From positions 1-47,992 of the forward strand of contig JADJBP010000005.1 in the NCBI GenBank assembly GCA_016703625.1: DNA of 47,992 bases, in the 5' to 3' direction. Position numbers and translations under genes: made by a program. The notes below the pieces were generated by a model. That model was not told the DNA's origin. It made no database searches and saw only the letters and a list, made by a program, of their open reading frames with translations. Below, in pieces: positions 39,094-47,096 of the stretch; the first letter of the stretch is position 1, and every line of letters starts with the position of its first letter. The stretch comes from Chitinophagaceae bacterium (GTDB taxonomy: Bacteria > Bacteroidota > Bacteroidia > Chitinophagales > Chitinophagaceae).

Positions 39094-39597
39094 TCAGGAC
39101 CGTTGCGATAAAGTTGCCAGCAGATCTTCCAGGTTGGTCATGCTCATTGTGAATCCTTCTTTGAATCCCATTTCAATCATCTTCTCTAAGCGGGCAAGCG
39201 ATTCATTATAAATAGTAATATGCACTTTTGTCTTTCCGTTTTGTTCACTAAAAGTATAATCCCAATCAGAACCCGGCAATTCAGGATTTTCACCTGCGTC
39301 TGCAAAAGCATTAAACATTTTAAAATTGGTCTTTGGAGTAATGGACCTGTATTCCTGGATTGCCCAACGTTCCTGTCCTTCCGGGCTTACCATAGCATAA
39401 AATCTTCGCCCGCCCACTTTGAAATCCATAAATTTTGTTCTTGATGTCCATGGTTTAGGCGCCACCCATTGGTCAAGAATTTCCGGTTTGGTAAAAGCGT
39501 CCCATACCAGCGAAAGCCCGGCATCAAATTCCCTGGTTATGAATACCGTTTTTGTTGTTTTGTCGACGGTAAAGTCAAATAGCAAATCATTTTTCAT
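39094..39597 (-). CDS. AHSA1/SRPBCC-domain protein
   Basis: Start at 39597 (MKNDLLFDFTVDKTTKTVFI), 167 residues. START/Bet v1-like cavity fold with the family pattern ITREFDAGLSLVWDAFTKPE, DQWVAPKPWTSRT, GGRRFYAMVSPEGQERW and a C-terminal helix. Such proteins bind small hydrophobic ligands; pairing with an ArsR regulator is very common. Follows the corrected ArsR gene by 25 bp in one operon. Confidence 0.9.
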   Translation of the reverse strand: MKNDLLFDFTVDKTTKTVFITREFDAGLSLVWDAFTKPEILDQWVAPKPWTSRTKFMDFKVGGRRFYAMVSPEGQERWAIQEYRSITPKTNFKMFNAFADAGENPELPGSDWDYTFSEQNGKTKVHITIYNESLARLEKMIEMGFKEGFTMSMTNLEDLLATLSQRS

Positions 39598-39622
39598 TTT
39601 TTTAGTTTTATCCACCGAAGCT

Positions 39623-39945
39623 TTAGCGTTGGCGGGATTTTTTAATTGTTGATAATACGTTGTCGAGTTGATTGAACTGAGTTTCCCAATTTTTCCTGAA
39701 TTGAGCTAACCAATTGTCAATTTCCTGCATTTTTTTGGGTTAAAGTGATAATAGATCTCCCTGCCTGACTGTTCAGGCTTGATCAATTTGCATTCCTGTA
39801 ATACTTTAATGTGTTTTGATACTGCCTGCCGGCTCATATCAAATTTCTCTGCCATTGCATTTGGTGTTAATGCCTGGATTGCAATTAAAGTTAAAATAGC
39901 CCTTCGTGTTGGGTCGGCTATGGCCTGGAATATGTCCTGCTTCAT
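39623..39945 (-). CDS. ArsR-family autoregulator, C-terminal frameshift
   Basis: Winged helix MKQDIFQAIADPTRRAILTL, then MAEKFDMSRQAVSKHIKVLQ recognition helix and wing SGREIYYHFNPKK. One base is missing in the T7 run 39730-39736; the corrected frame gives MQEIDNWLAQFRKNWETQFN and stops at 39623, a 107-residue protein of normal size. No metal-binding cysteine pair is evident, as in the AHSA1-linked subgroup. It likely represses itself and the AHSA1 gene through the palindromes upstream. Confidence 0.9.
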
Positions 39946-39963
39946 TTTTTATGGTTTAATTAC

Positions 39964-40005
39964 GCAACCTTCAGGTTGCAAATATATATGCAACTTTTGA
40001 GTTGC
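39964..40005. promoter_or_regulatory. Tandem ArsR operators
   Basis: Two inverted repeats, GCAACCTTCAGGTTGC (39964-39979) and GCAACTTTTGAGTTGC (39990-40005), 26 bp centre to centre. They flank and overlap the -7 and -33 boxes of the ArsR operon promoter, as expected for repression by the divergence-free ArsR upstream gene. Confidence 0.75.
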
Positions 40006-40010
40006 GCAAA
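39979..40010 (-). promoter_or_regulatory. Promoter of the ArsR-AHSA1 operon
   Basis: Minus strand: TTTG (40010-40007), 20-nt spacer, TATATTTG (39986-39979), matching the Bacteroidota consensus, with both operators in place. Confidence 0.7.
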
Positions 40011-40020
40011 TTTATTTTAC

Positions 40021-40329
40021 AGTTTTTTTATTTTAAACCAGTACCGGATGCCTTTGTTCGGTTTGTGTGCCGATGTACAGAACCAGTGCAGAAACCTGCC
40101 TGAAAGTATACGCTTTTCCATTCCATTGAAGCAAATTGCTTACCACTACGGTAACAGGGATCATGAAAACCTGTGACAGTTGTCATTAATCAGCCGTAAC
40201 TTATCTTTTATCTTCATATCATAAAAAACCGGCGTCAACCTGTTTATATATCGGAATTAAATATACTTAGTGTACGAAGTACTTCCGGAGCATTAAGAAT
40301 TTGATCTCATCATTTAAAAATATATTATT
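40021..40329. other. Non-coding gap upstream of the alcohol dehydrogenase
   Basis: About 300 bp between divergent ArsR and dehydrogenase genes. No convincing ORF or element copy; a promoter for the plus-strand gene must lie here but I see no clean -33/-7 pair. Confidence 0.4.
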
Positions 40330-41433
40330 ATGAAAGCAACAATGAATGCCCTTGTATACGGTGGCGTTGGAAAAATTGAACTGAAAGAAGTTCCGGTACC
40401 AAAAATTACAAAGCCAACAGATGCATTGATCAGGCTCACAAAGACCACGATCTGCGGCACTGACCTCGGCATCATAAAAGGTAAAGTACCCACTGTACAA
40501 CCCGGTACCATATTAGGACACGAAGGTGTGGGTATAGTTGAGGAAGCAGGTTCTTCAGTAAGAAATTTCAAGAAAGGTGATCATGTAATAATCTCCTGCA
40601 TAACTTCTGACGGCAGTTGTGAATATTGCAAAAAGGGAATGTATGCACACTGCGAAGATGGCGGATGGATCCTGGGCCATTTGATAAATGGTACACAGGC
40701 CGAATATGTATGCATACCACATGCAGATAACAGCCTGCATCCAATACCGGCCGGGGCTGATGAAGAAGCGCTTGTAATGTTAAGCGATATATTACCTACC
40801 GGGTATGAAATAGGTGTGCTCAACGGCCGGGTAAAACCGGGAGATACCATTGCCATTGTAGGCTCGGGGCCAATTGGCATGTCGGCATTGCTCACCGCAC
40901 AATTCTTTTCACCGGCTAAAATTTATATGATAGACCTGGATGATAACAGGCTCTCTGTGGCAAAAAAATTCGGCGCTACTGATGTTATAAATTCAGGTAC
41001 GGAAGACGTGATTAAAAAAATTATGGCCGAAACAAAAGATGGTGTTGATGTAGCTATTGAAGCCGTGGGCCTGCCTGCCACCTTTGATATTTGCCAGAAC
41101 ATTGTGCGGCCGGGCGGAAATGTAGCGGTTGTTGGTGTGCATGGCCACAGTGTAGATCTTCAATTGCAGAAACTTTGGATACAGAATATAACACTTACAA
41201 CCGGCCTGGTGAGTACCAATACCACACCCATGTTGTTAAAGAATGTAACATCAGGAAAACTGGAGCCTAAAAAATTAATAACCCATCATTTTGCCATGGA
41301 TGATATCCTGGAGGCTTACGAGGTGTTTGGAAACGCAGGAAAAGAAAAAGCAATGAAGGTTATTATAGAAGCAGAAAGCCCTGGAAAATTAAAAATGGCA
41401 AAAAGTGAAAATGCAGTGCTGGCCGAAGTATAG
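40330..41433 (+). CDS. Zinc-dependent medium-chain alcohol dehydrogenase
   Basis: A 367-residue MDR enzyme oxidising alcohols with NAD(P). Catalytic zinc ligands C (in TTICGTDLG) and HE (in LGHEGVGIVEEAG); structural zinc cysteines in SDGSCEYCKKGMYAHCEDGG; Rossmann motif IVGSGPIGMSALLTAQFF; GVDVAIEAVGLPATFD. Close in style to Bacteroidota zinc alcohol dehydrogenases acting on short alcohols. It stands alone on the plus strand with a strong terminator, without cassette boundaries, so it may be resident. Confidence 0.93.
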   Translation: MKATMNALVYGGVGKIELKEVPVPKITKPTDALIRLTKTTICGTDLGIIKGKVPTVQPGTILGHEGVGIVEEAGSSVRNFKKGDHVIISCITSDGSCEYCKKGMYAHCEDGGWILGHLINGTQAEYVCIPHADNSLHPIPAGADEEALVMLSDILPTGYEIGVLNGRVKPGDTIAIVGSGPIGMSALLTAQFFSPAKIYMIDLDDNRLSVAKKFGATDVINSGTEDVIKKIMAETKDGVDVAIEAVGLPATFDICQNIVRPGGNVAVVGVHGHSVDLQLQKLWIQNITLTTGLVSTNTTPMLLKNVTSGKLEPKKLITHHFAMDDILEAYEVFGNAGKEKAMKVIIEAESPGKLKMAKSENAVLAEV

Positions 41434-41462
41434 ATCTGCTCATGGTTTTTGCTGACGAATCT

Positions 41463-41498
41463 AACAAAAGGAGGGAATACTGGTTTCCTCCTTTTGTT
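41463..41498 (+). terminator. Intrinsic terminator after the dehydrogenase
   Basis: Hairpin AACAAAAGGAGG / CCTCCTTTTGTT with an 11-12 nt loop region. The T-rich right arm follows the plus-strand gene by about 30 bp; the mirrored A-rich left arm could also serve the convergent minus-strand gene. Confidence 0.8.
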
Positions 41499-41597
41499 TG
41501 CGTGCCATATTATTGCCATCTTTTATTCAGTTACCGCAACGCCAGTGCAGCCAGGCCCTCCCGGGGCACAAACCCCTTGCCAGGCGTTGTTTGCAGG

Positions 41598-42166
41598 TTA
41601 TTTCCAAAATGAAAAAAAACTTTTTTTCCCGGACCCCGGATCTGATAATTCAGGTGGATATGTTTTGGTCCCCTCAATGAAACTGTAAACGGCGGTATTA
41701 AAACCTGACGCTGCCTGTAAATCCTGTTGACATTCTTTAATGATAAAAGCCGTCGCCATGGCACATGAATATGCCATTTGTTCATAGTTGAGTTTGTATT
41801 GATTCATAATTAATGCTGCTTTGTCCTGCAATAAGATCATGCTGTCTAAAAAATTCAGATCAGACTCTGCCATTGAAATTTCATCAAGCTTTATTGCATC
41901 AATATGGATACCTAAGTGTTCCAGCATCCCTCCCAGAATATTTATTAAAACCGGCCCTTTTTCATTCGCCTCTTCTGATAAAAATGCATTGCCGGGCGTA
42001 CCATTTTTCATAGGAAAATTGAATGACCGGAACATAAACTACCGGATAACCGGGCACAAACGGAAATGGCCGTACCGGAATGAACAGCCCTGTTTTTACC
42101 AAGCTTTGTTGCAATTAACTCAACGATTTCCCCGGCAGCTTTATGTTGTTGTTCGGTAATCTGCAT
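41598..42166 (-). CDS. Uncharacterised protein, one frameshift
   Basis: Starts at 42166 (MQITEQQHKAAGEIVELIAT). Restoring one base near 42035-42038 joins GTAISVCARLSGSL to MFRSFNFPMKNGTPGNAFLS and EEANEKGPVLINILGGMLEH. About 188 residues, mostly helical, no signal peptide. Not recognised. It follows the CocE-type hydrolase by 26 bp and is probably co-transcribed. Confidence 0.65.
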
Positions 42167-42192
42167 GCAGTGGGTTTTTACACAGTGATTCC

Positions 42193-44043
42193 TTATTCTT
42201 TCATAACAGGCAAATCAATGTAAGTTGAATATTGGCTGTTACAATAAATCGTCTGTGTTGCTTTTATGAAATCAGTTTCCTTTGCTTCAAAAATATTCGG
42301 CACATATTTTTGCGGGTTACGGTCAATTACCGGAAACCAGGTGCTTTGTATTTGTATCATCATATGATGCCCCTTTTTAAATGTGTGGTTAATATCGTGA
42401 AGGTCAATAACAAATTCTTCCGGCTTACCCGGCGTTAACGGAGTTGGGTTTGAAAAACTTTTTCTGAATCGTCCGCGAAATACTTCCATCGTTACCGGCA
42501 ACTGGTAGCCGCTCATGGTCAGGCTTGTTGAATCAAAATCCGGGTATACATCGATCAGTTTCACGATCCAATCAGCATCGCTACCGCTGGTACTGGCAAA
42601 AAGATGTGCTGTGATCTTTCCGGTTACCGTTAGATCCTCAGACAATTTGTTCATGGAGAAACTTATTACATCAGGTCTTGAATACACAAAACGCTGGTCT
42701 TCCACCTGCCAGGGCTTCCACCTGCTGCCCGGGCCATACGTAGCTTCAATGGGTTGTGTACGGTAAGGAACCGGTTTTGCAGGATCGCTTATATAAGATA
42801 CAGAACCTGTTGATGCAGTGGGTTTATTAAATGATGCTGTATTACCGGGGCCCGCATATAGTTTACGGATCACGGTGCCTTTTGGAGGCCATGACTGATA
42901 AGTTTTCCATTGATTTGATCCGGTTTGAAAACAATAGGCTTCTTCAAAGTTTCCGTCTCCGATCCCTTTGAGCCAGAAATCGAACCATTTTTTTTGTAAT
43001 GCCTGGAACCAGTAAGACGTTGAACTCCCAAAAGAGATCTTTCCCAAACTATCTCCTTTGCCTCTTGCCCACTGTCCATGGTTCCAAGGCCCAAGAACGA
43101 TGTGATTATAATTATCCCTGTCTTTTTTCTCCATATGCCGGTACATGAGTTGCGGGCCATTTAGATCTTCCTGGTCATAATATCCGCCTACATGTAATTG
43201 TGGGATCTGTGCATGCGAAACATAATGTAACGGTGAATTTTTTTGCCAGAATTCATCATAATTGGGATGCTTTACAAAATTATTCCAGGTAGGAATTTTA
43301 TTATGAAAATATTTGTCATTTACATTTTTCAATGAGCCCAATTTTAAATACCAGTCATACAGGTCATATTGCGGAAAAGGAAAATCGCTGTCCGTTGTTT
43401 TATCAAACTCTATCTCATAGCTGTATTCCATGCCATAACTCAAGCGGAAAGCGCCATTGTGATGGAAATCATCCCCTAAGAACAGGTCAGCCATACATGC
43501 CTGCTCTGAAGATGCTTTCAGTGCCGGGTGAGGATCAACGGCACCAACCAGGGCCAGCCAACCGCCATATGAAATACCAAAGAGCCCCCCTTTACCGCTA
43601 TTCCCTTTTAGATTCTTCAGTAGCCAGTCCACCGTATCCCAGGTATCGGTACTTTCATCAACCGCTCCTTTAATAGTTGAATGAATCAGCGGTTGATGAA
43701 TTTCCATTTCCCCCTCACTTTTATATTTTCCACGGATATCCTGGAACACTAAAAAATAGCCTTCCCTGAGCATCATCCCAAGACTTGTGCCGAATGCCTG
43801 CACATTAAAAGTTGTATCATCCGGTGCATCACTGCCATTTGCACCATAAGGGGTTCGCTGCAACAGCACGGGTAGGTTATGTTTAGCATCCACCGGGGAA
43901 AATATCACCGTATGCAATTTGATCCCATCTCTCATCGGTATCATGGCAGAAGTTTTTTTATACGAAGCAATACTGTCTGCCTGGGCAATACAAACATTCA
44001 ACAATAAGCAGGTAAAAACCAGAGAAATGAAAATTTGTTTCAT
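42193..44043 (-). CDS. Secreted CocE/NonD-type acyl hydrolase
   Basis: A 616-residue protein: signal peptide MKQIFISLVFTCLLLNVCIA, then an X-Pro dipeptidyl-peptidase/CocE alpha/beta hydrolase domain with nucleophile GLFGISYGGWLALVG, acid in VGGYYDQEDLNGP and histidine in LGPWNHGQW, followed by the C-terminal jelly-roll domain (from about 430, ending IFEAKETDFIKATQTIY). Cleaves ester or amide bonds, possibly in peptides or beta-lactam-like acyl groups. Intact. Confidence 0.92.
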   Translation of the reverse strand: MKQIFISLVFTCLLLNVCIAQADSIASYKKTSAMIPMRDGIKLHTVIFSPVDAKHNLPVLLQRTPYGANGSDAPDDTTFNVQAFGTSLGMMLREGYFLVFQDIRGKYKSEGEMEIHQPLIHSTIKGAVDESTDTWDTVDWLLKNLKGNSGKGGLFGISYGGWLALVGAVDPHPALKASSEQACMADLFLGDDFHHNGAFRLSYGMEYSYEIEFDKTTDSDFPFPQYDLYDWYLKLGSLKNVNDKYFHNKIPTWNNFVKHPNYDEFWQKNSPLHYVSHAQIPQLHVGGYYDQEDLNGPQLMYRHMEKKDRDNYNHIVLGPWNHGQWARGKGDSLGKISFGSSTSYWFQALQKKWFDFWLKGIGDGNFEEAYCFQTGSNQWKTYQSWPPKGTVIRKLYAGPGNTASFNKPTASTGSVSYISDPAKPVPYRTQPIEATYGPGSRWKPWQVEDQRFVYSRPDVISFSMNKLSEDLTVTGKITAHLFASTSGSDADWIVKLIDVYPDFDSTSLTMSGYQLPVTMEVFRGRFRKSFSNPTPLTPGKPEEFVIDLHDINHTFKKGHHMMIQIQSTWFPVIDRNPQKYVPNIFEAKETDFIKATQTIYCNSQYSTYIDLPVMKE

Positions 44044-44049
44044 GATATC

Positions 44050-44166
44050 TGATGGTTGAATTTTAAAGATAGCAAGTCCCGCGATGACTTTAATTTATAA
44101 TTCGTAAAATACGGATTCAACCTTTGGGAAATTTCTGAAAGATTGCTGCAATACCCATGTTAGTGG
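44050..44166. repeat. Degenerate cassette element upstream of CocE
   Basis: Right boundary ATACCCATGTTAGTGG (44151-44166) is clear; the left arm is weak. The DHFR-like gene stops 6 bp beyond. Confidence 0.5.
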
Positions 44167-44172
44167 TTCATT

Positions 44173-44754
44173 TTATTGCCTGTCCACTATATAATTCAGT
44201 TCAGTTACGCCGCAGGTAAATTGATGGGTAGTCAATAGTTTTAGTTTTATTTTGTCTTTGATACCTGTAAATAATGGAATGCCCTGTCCAAGAATAACCG
44301 GATTAATAAATAGCCAGTAGCCGTCAATTAAATTCAGTTGAATAAGTGCATGTGTTGCTGTAGGGCTGCCAAAAAGCAAAATGTCTTTACCTGCCTGTTG
44401 TTTTATTTCATGTATGTTGTCCGAAAGGTTGTCGCTGATAATTTTTGTGTTATTCAAACCTGCCTGCCCCGCGTCTTTCAATGTTTTTGATAAAACTACT
44501 TTATGAACTTTGCTATACCACTTTGAATGTTCAATGTCGTGCCTGGTTGCTGTAGGCTTGTCACCTGCGGTAGGCCAGTAATTTTCCATCATCTGGTAAG
44601 TTACCCGTCCATATAATGCCGTGTCGCCTTCGCTAATCCGCTTACCGACATGATCAAAAATTTCTTCATCAACTTTAATCCAGTCCATTTCTCCGTTCAG
44701 TCCTGATACAAAGCCGTCAAGCGATATGTGCATAAATGAAATTATTTTTCTCAT
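44173..44754 (-). CDS. Dihydrofolate reductase-like (RibD C-terminal) protein
   Basis: A 193-residue protein with the family opening MRKIISFMHISLDGFVSGLN, ALYGRVTYQMMENYWP, KVHKVVLSKTL, ILLFGSPTATHALIQLNLID and GYWLFINPVILGQGIPLF. NADPH-dependent reductase fold; the natural substrate is usually unknown and probably not dihydrofolate. Intact, between two element boundaries. Confidence 0.92.
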   Translation of the reverse strand: MRKIISFMHISLDGFVSGLNGEMDWIKVDEEIFDHVGKRISEGDTALYGRVTYQMMENYWPTAGDKPTATRHDIEHSKWYSKVHKVVLSKTLKDAGQAGLNNTKIISDNLSDNIHEIKQQAGKDILLFGSPTATHALIQLNLIDGYWLFINPVILGQGIPLFTGIKDKIKLKLLTTHQFTCGVTELNYIVDRQ

Positions 44755-44809
44755 TTGATTTTATTTATTATTGTTGTCTATGATTTATTACTGTCTTTTT
44801 ACACTGACT

Positions 44810-45039
44810 GCTAACGCCTGGGGCTTTGCGAAGTACGGTATTAGTATTTCGTCAGCCCGGGGATTGTAAATTAATAAACGAATTTTATAAAGTGAAATTA
44901 AAAATACCTGGTAGGTAAACAGCCTGTTCCTTTTTTTGCAGGAGTCGCACCCATAGCTGATGATTGGTAGCGAACTGATGCTGAAGTTTGTTTATCTTGC
45001 CTCCCGCCTCAGTCGGGACACAAAGGCGCATGTTAGCGG
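44810..45039. repeat. Cassette element E10, long form, complete (230 bp)
   Basis: Left boundary CTGCTAACGCCTGGGGCTTTG; core AAATTAATAAACGAATTT (44868-44885) running to 44907; ATGATTGGTAGCGAACTG and TGATGCTGAAG downstream; right boundary GCATGTTAGCGG (45028-45039). GCTAAC and GTTAGC form perfect 6-bp terminal inverted repeats. The beta-lactamase stop codon lies inside the right boundary. Confidence 0.88.
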
Positions 45040-45770
45040 AGGTTTTTTCTTTTTAGTTTCTTTGCCAATTTGATGGAATGTTTCAATGAGTTTATGTTGT
45101 CCCATTCACTATGTGAAACGATAATAAATTTTGGGTTTGGGTATTTTTGCTGAACATTTTTTAGCGTGGAATGATACTCAAATACATTAGCGTCCCCTAA
45201 ATGACCCTAATTTTCAGCGTCTGCTCCTTTTATCAGGCAACCACCGTAGAGAATTTTTTCTTTGTCAAACCAAATAACAATATTGTCTGCTGTATGCCCT
45301 TGCCCTGGATAATAAGTTTCAAAAGAATACTGCCCAACGTTAAAAACAGTATCTTTTTCAATCAGGTATTCAGCCCTTTTCTTGTTATTCTTTTTACTCA
45401 ATTCATCTGTCAAAAAAGTTGTGTAAGTTTTAATTCCCTGATTCTTATAATATTCAAGACCTTCAGTTCTATCGCTGTGCCAATGCGTTGCAATACAGGT
45501 TTTCACACTTTTATTGTGTTTCAATTTTATACTGTCAAGCAATGGTTGAAATTGTGTTGTGTCCCAAGGTGTGTCAAACAATACAACGCCATTATTTGTG
45601 AGTAGATACATTCCGTTTGCAGGTATTTGACCTCCTTCGTAAGTGTTGTATGTTGTATAAATATAAAAATCTCCTGTTAAATGTGAGATTTTCAGTTTCA
45701 CTTCGCCTGTCTGTCCAAAAATATTGGTTAGAGAAAAAATAAATGTGATTGTCAATATAATTATCCGCAT
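45033..45770 (-). CDS. Subclass B1 metallo-beta-lactamase, in-frame TAG
   Basis: About 245 residues related to the BlaB/IND group of flavobacterial zinc carbapenemases. Signal peptide MRIIILTITFIFSLTNIFGQ. Zinc ligands all present: HWHSD (HxHxD) in CIATHWHSDRTEGLEYY, His in YPGQGHTADNIVIWF, Cys in LYGGCLIKGADAE, and final His in IIVSHSEWDN. GVVLFDTPWDTTQ is the B1 hallmark. A TAG at 45204-45206 interrupts the frame where Leu is expected (AEN-stop-GHLGDANVFEYHST). The frame continues intact to 45033, so this is a point nonsense change or base error. The stop codon sits inside element E10. Confidence 0.88.
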
Positions 45771-45814
45771 TCTCTTTTTAGATTTTTAATTGGATTGGTC
45801 TGCCTGTAAAATTA

Positions 45815-46070
45815 CCGTTAACGTCCGGGGCTTTGTGCAGCCTGGGTACCTGCCTGCCGGCAGGCAGGTTTGTTGCTGTTTCCGCCCCAGCCAGGATGTA
45901 AATTAGTAAACGATATTTATAAATTGAAATTAAAAATACTTAGCAAACAACCTGTCCCGCTTTTTTGTTAGAGTCGCACCCATAACCAATGATTGTTAGC
46001 GAACTGATGCTGAAGATTTTTGTCTTTCCTCCCGCATCAGTCGGGACACAAAACCCCATGTTGGTGACAG
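45815..46070. repeat. Cassette element E11, long form
   Basis: Left CCGTTAACGTCCGGGGCTTT and GCAGCCTGGGTACCTGCC; an embedded palindrome (45849-45868); core TTAGTAAACGATATTTATAA (45903-45922); TGTTAGCGAACTGATGCTG; right boundary CCCATGTTGGTGACAG. Shares long stretches with E10. Confidence 0.85.
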
Positions 46071-46108
46071 TTTAGTGAACTTTTTTTATATTGCAAAGAA
46101 AAATTTAT

Positions 46109-46859
46109 ATGTCTAGAAAAAGTATATTTTCTTTTGGTATAGGTTTCCTGGTGCTCTTTTTTATTTATCATTTCCCTGAGTATTTTTCCGCTTTTTGGAT
46201 TATGGCCACTTTTTAAAATCGGTTTTCTGATTGTAGCCTTTATTCTGGTTCGACTACAAGGTTGGAGAGGATTAAACGGCCAGGCTGGGGGTTTACTCAT
46301 AAATGGGCTGCTAATTTAAGTATGGGATTATTAATAGGATTATTTTTTTTTGCGGTATCCATTTTTGTTTCGGTAAAATTAGGTTATGAAGAAATTATAA
46401 TGATCACTTCTTTTAAAATGCAATAAATCAAATTCCAATGCTATTATTAATGACCGCCATTCCTTCCATAGCAGAGGATATTTTGACTAGGGGATATTTA
46501 TATGGACATTTGAAGTTCATGAAACCTTTAGGGTGGATATTATTATCGGCTATCATTTACGTTCTAAATCATATTTGGCGCTTAAATGATGGTTTACCAG
46601 TTCTAACTTATCTTTTTATATTAGGAATTGTTTTAGCTTTTGCTGTCTGGTTAACCAAATCACTTTGGTTAGCTTTTGGCATTCATTGGGGAGCAAATAT
46701 CGCATTTGAATCAAGCAATTCAATTATTCATACAAAAGCCTTAGTTCAGCATGATGGATCCACCTGTTACTTGCAATAGCTTGGGCCTTGCTTCTTGGGC
46801 TGTTTCTGATTTTTAATCTAAATAAACTTTCGAATGGAGATATTTCGAAAAGTAACTGA
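46109..46859 (+). CDS. CPBP-family intramembrane protease, several frameshifts
   Basis: Plus-strand gene in the array, read through at least four frame changes (near 46190, 46275, 46420 and 46755). Continuous family features: MSRKSIFSFGIGFLVLFFIY, RPGWGFTHKWAANLSMGLLI, the motif-1 equivalent IAEDILTRGYLYGHL (normally EExxxR), FGIHWGANIAFE carrying the HxxxN-like motif, and a final helix LLAIAWALLLGLFLIFN. CPBP proteins are membrane proteases often involved in bacteriocin immunity or membrane-protein processing. The number of breaks in a short gene suggests true decay or poor sequence here. Confidence 0.7.
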
Positions 46860-46880
46860 TCGCCGAGTGCCGTGAGAAAT

Positions 46881-47090
46881 TGCCGCCAACGTCCGGGGCT
46901 TGCTGCTGTGGAGGATTGACCAACTGTCTGCCCGGAACTGAAGCTAAATTTATAACTAAATCCCGATAGCTATCGGGAGAAGTTTAGAACTACCGCCCGT
47001 CAGAATTACGTCCACCGAAACCAAAGCTTGGATATGTTGATGATTGTTTCAACGTCATGCCCCAATTGCATAAAACCTTTGTTGGTGGCA
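46881..47090. repeat. Cassette element E12, with longest terminal repeats
   Basis: Left TGCCGCCAAC followed by GTCCGGGGCTTGCTGCTG; right GTTGGTGGCA. The terminal inverted repeat pairs 9 of 10. The AT core is reduced; the palindrome TCCCGATAGCTATCGGGA (46961-46978) replaces it. Confidence 0.82.
46961..46978. repeat. Palindrome TCCCGATAGCTATCGGGA inside E12
   Basis: Identical to the 11336-11353 copy outside the array. Confidence 0.8.
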
Positions 47091-47096
47091 GTTTTC

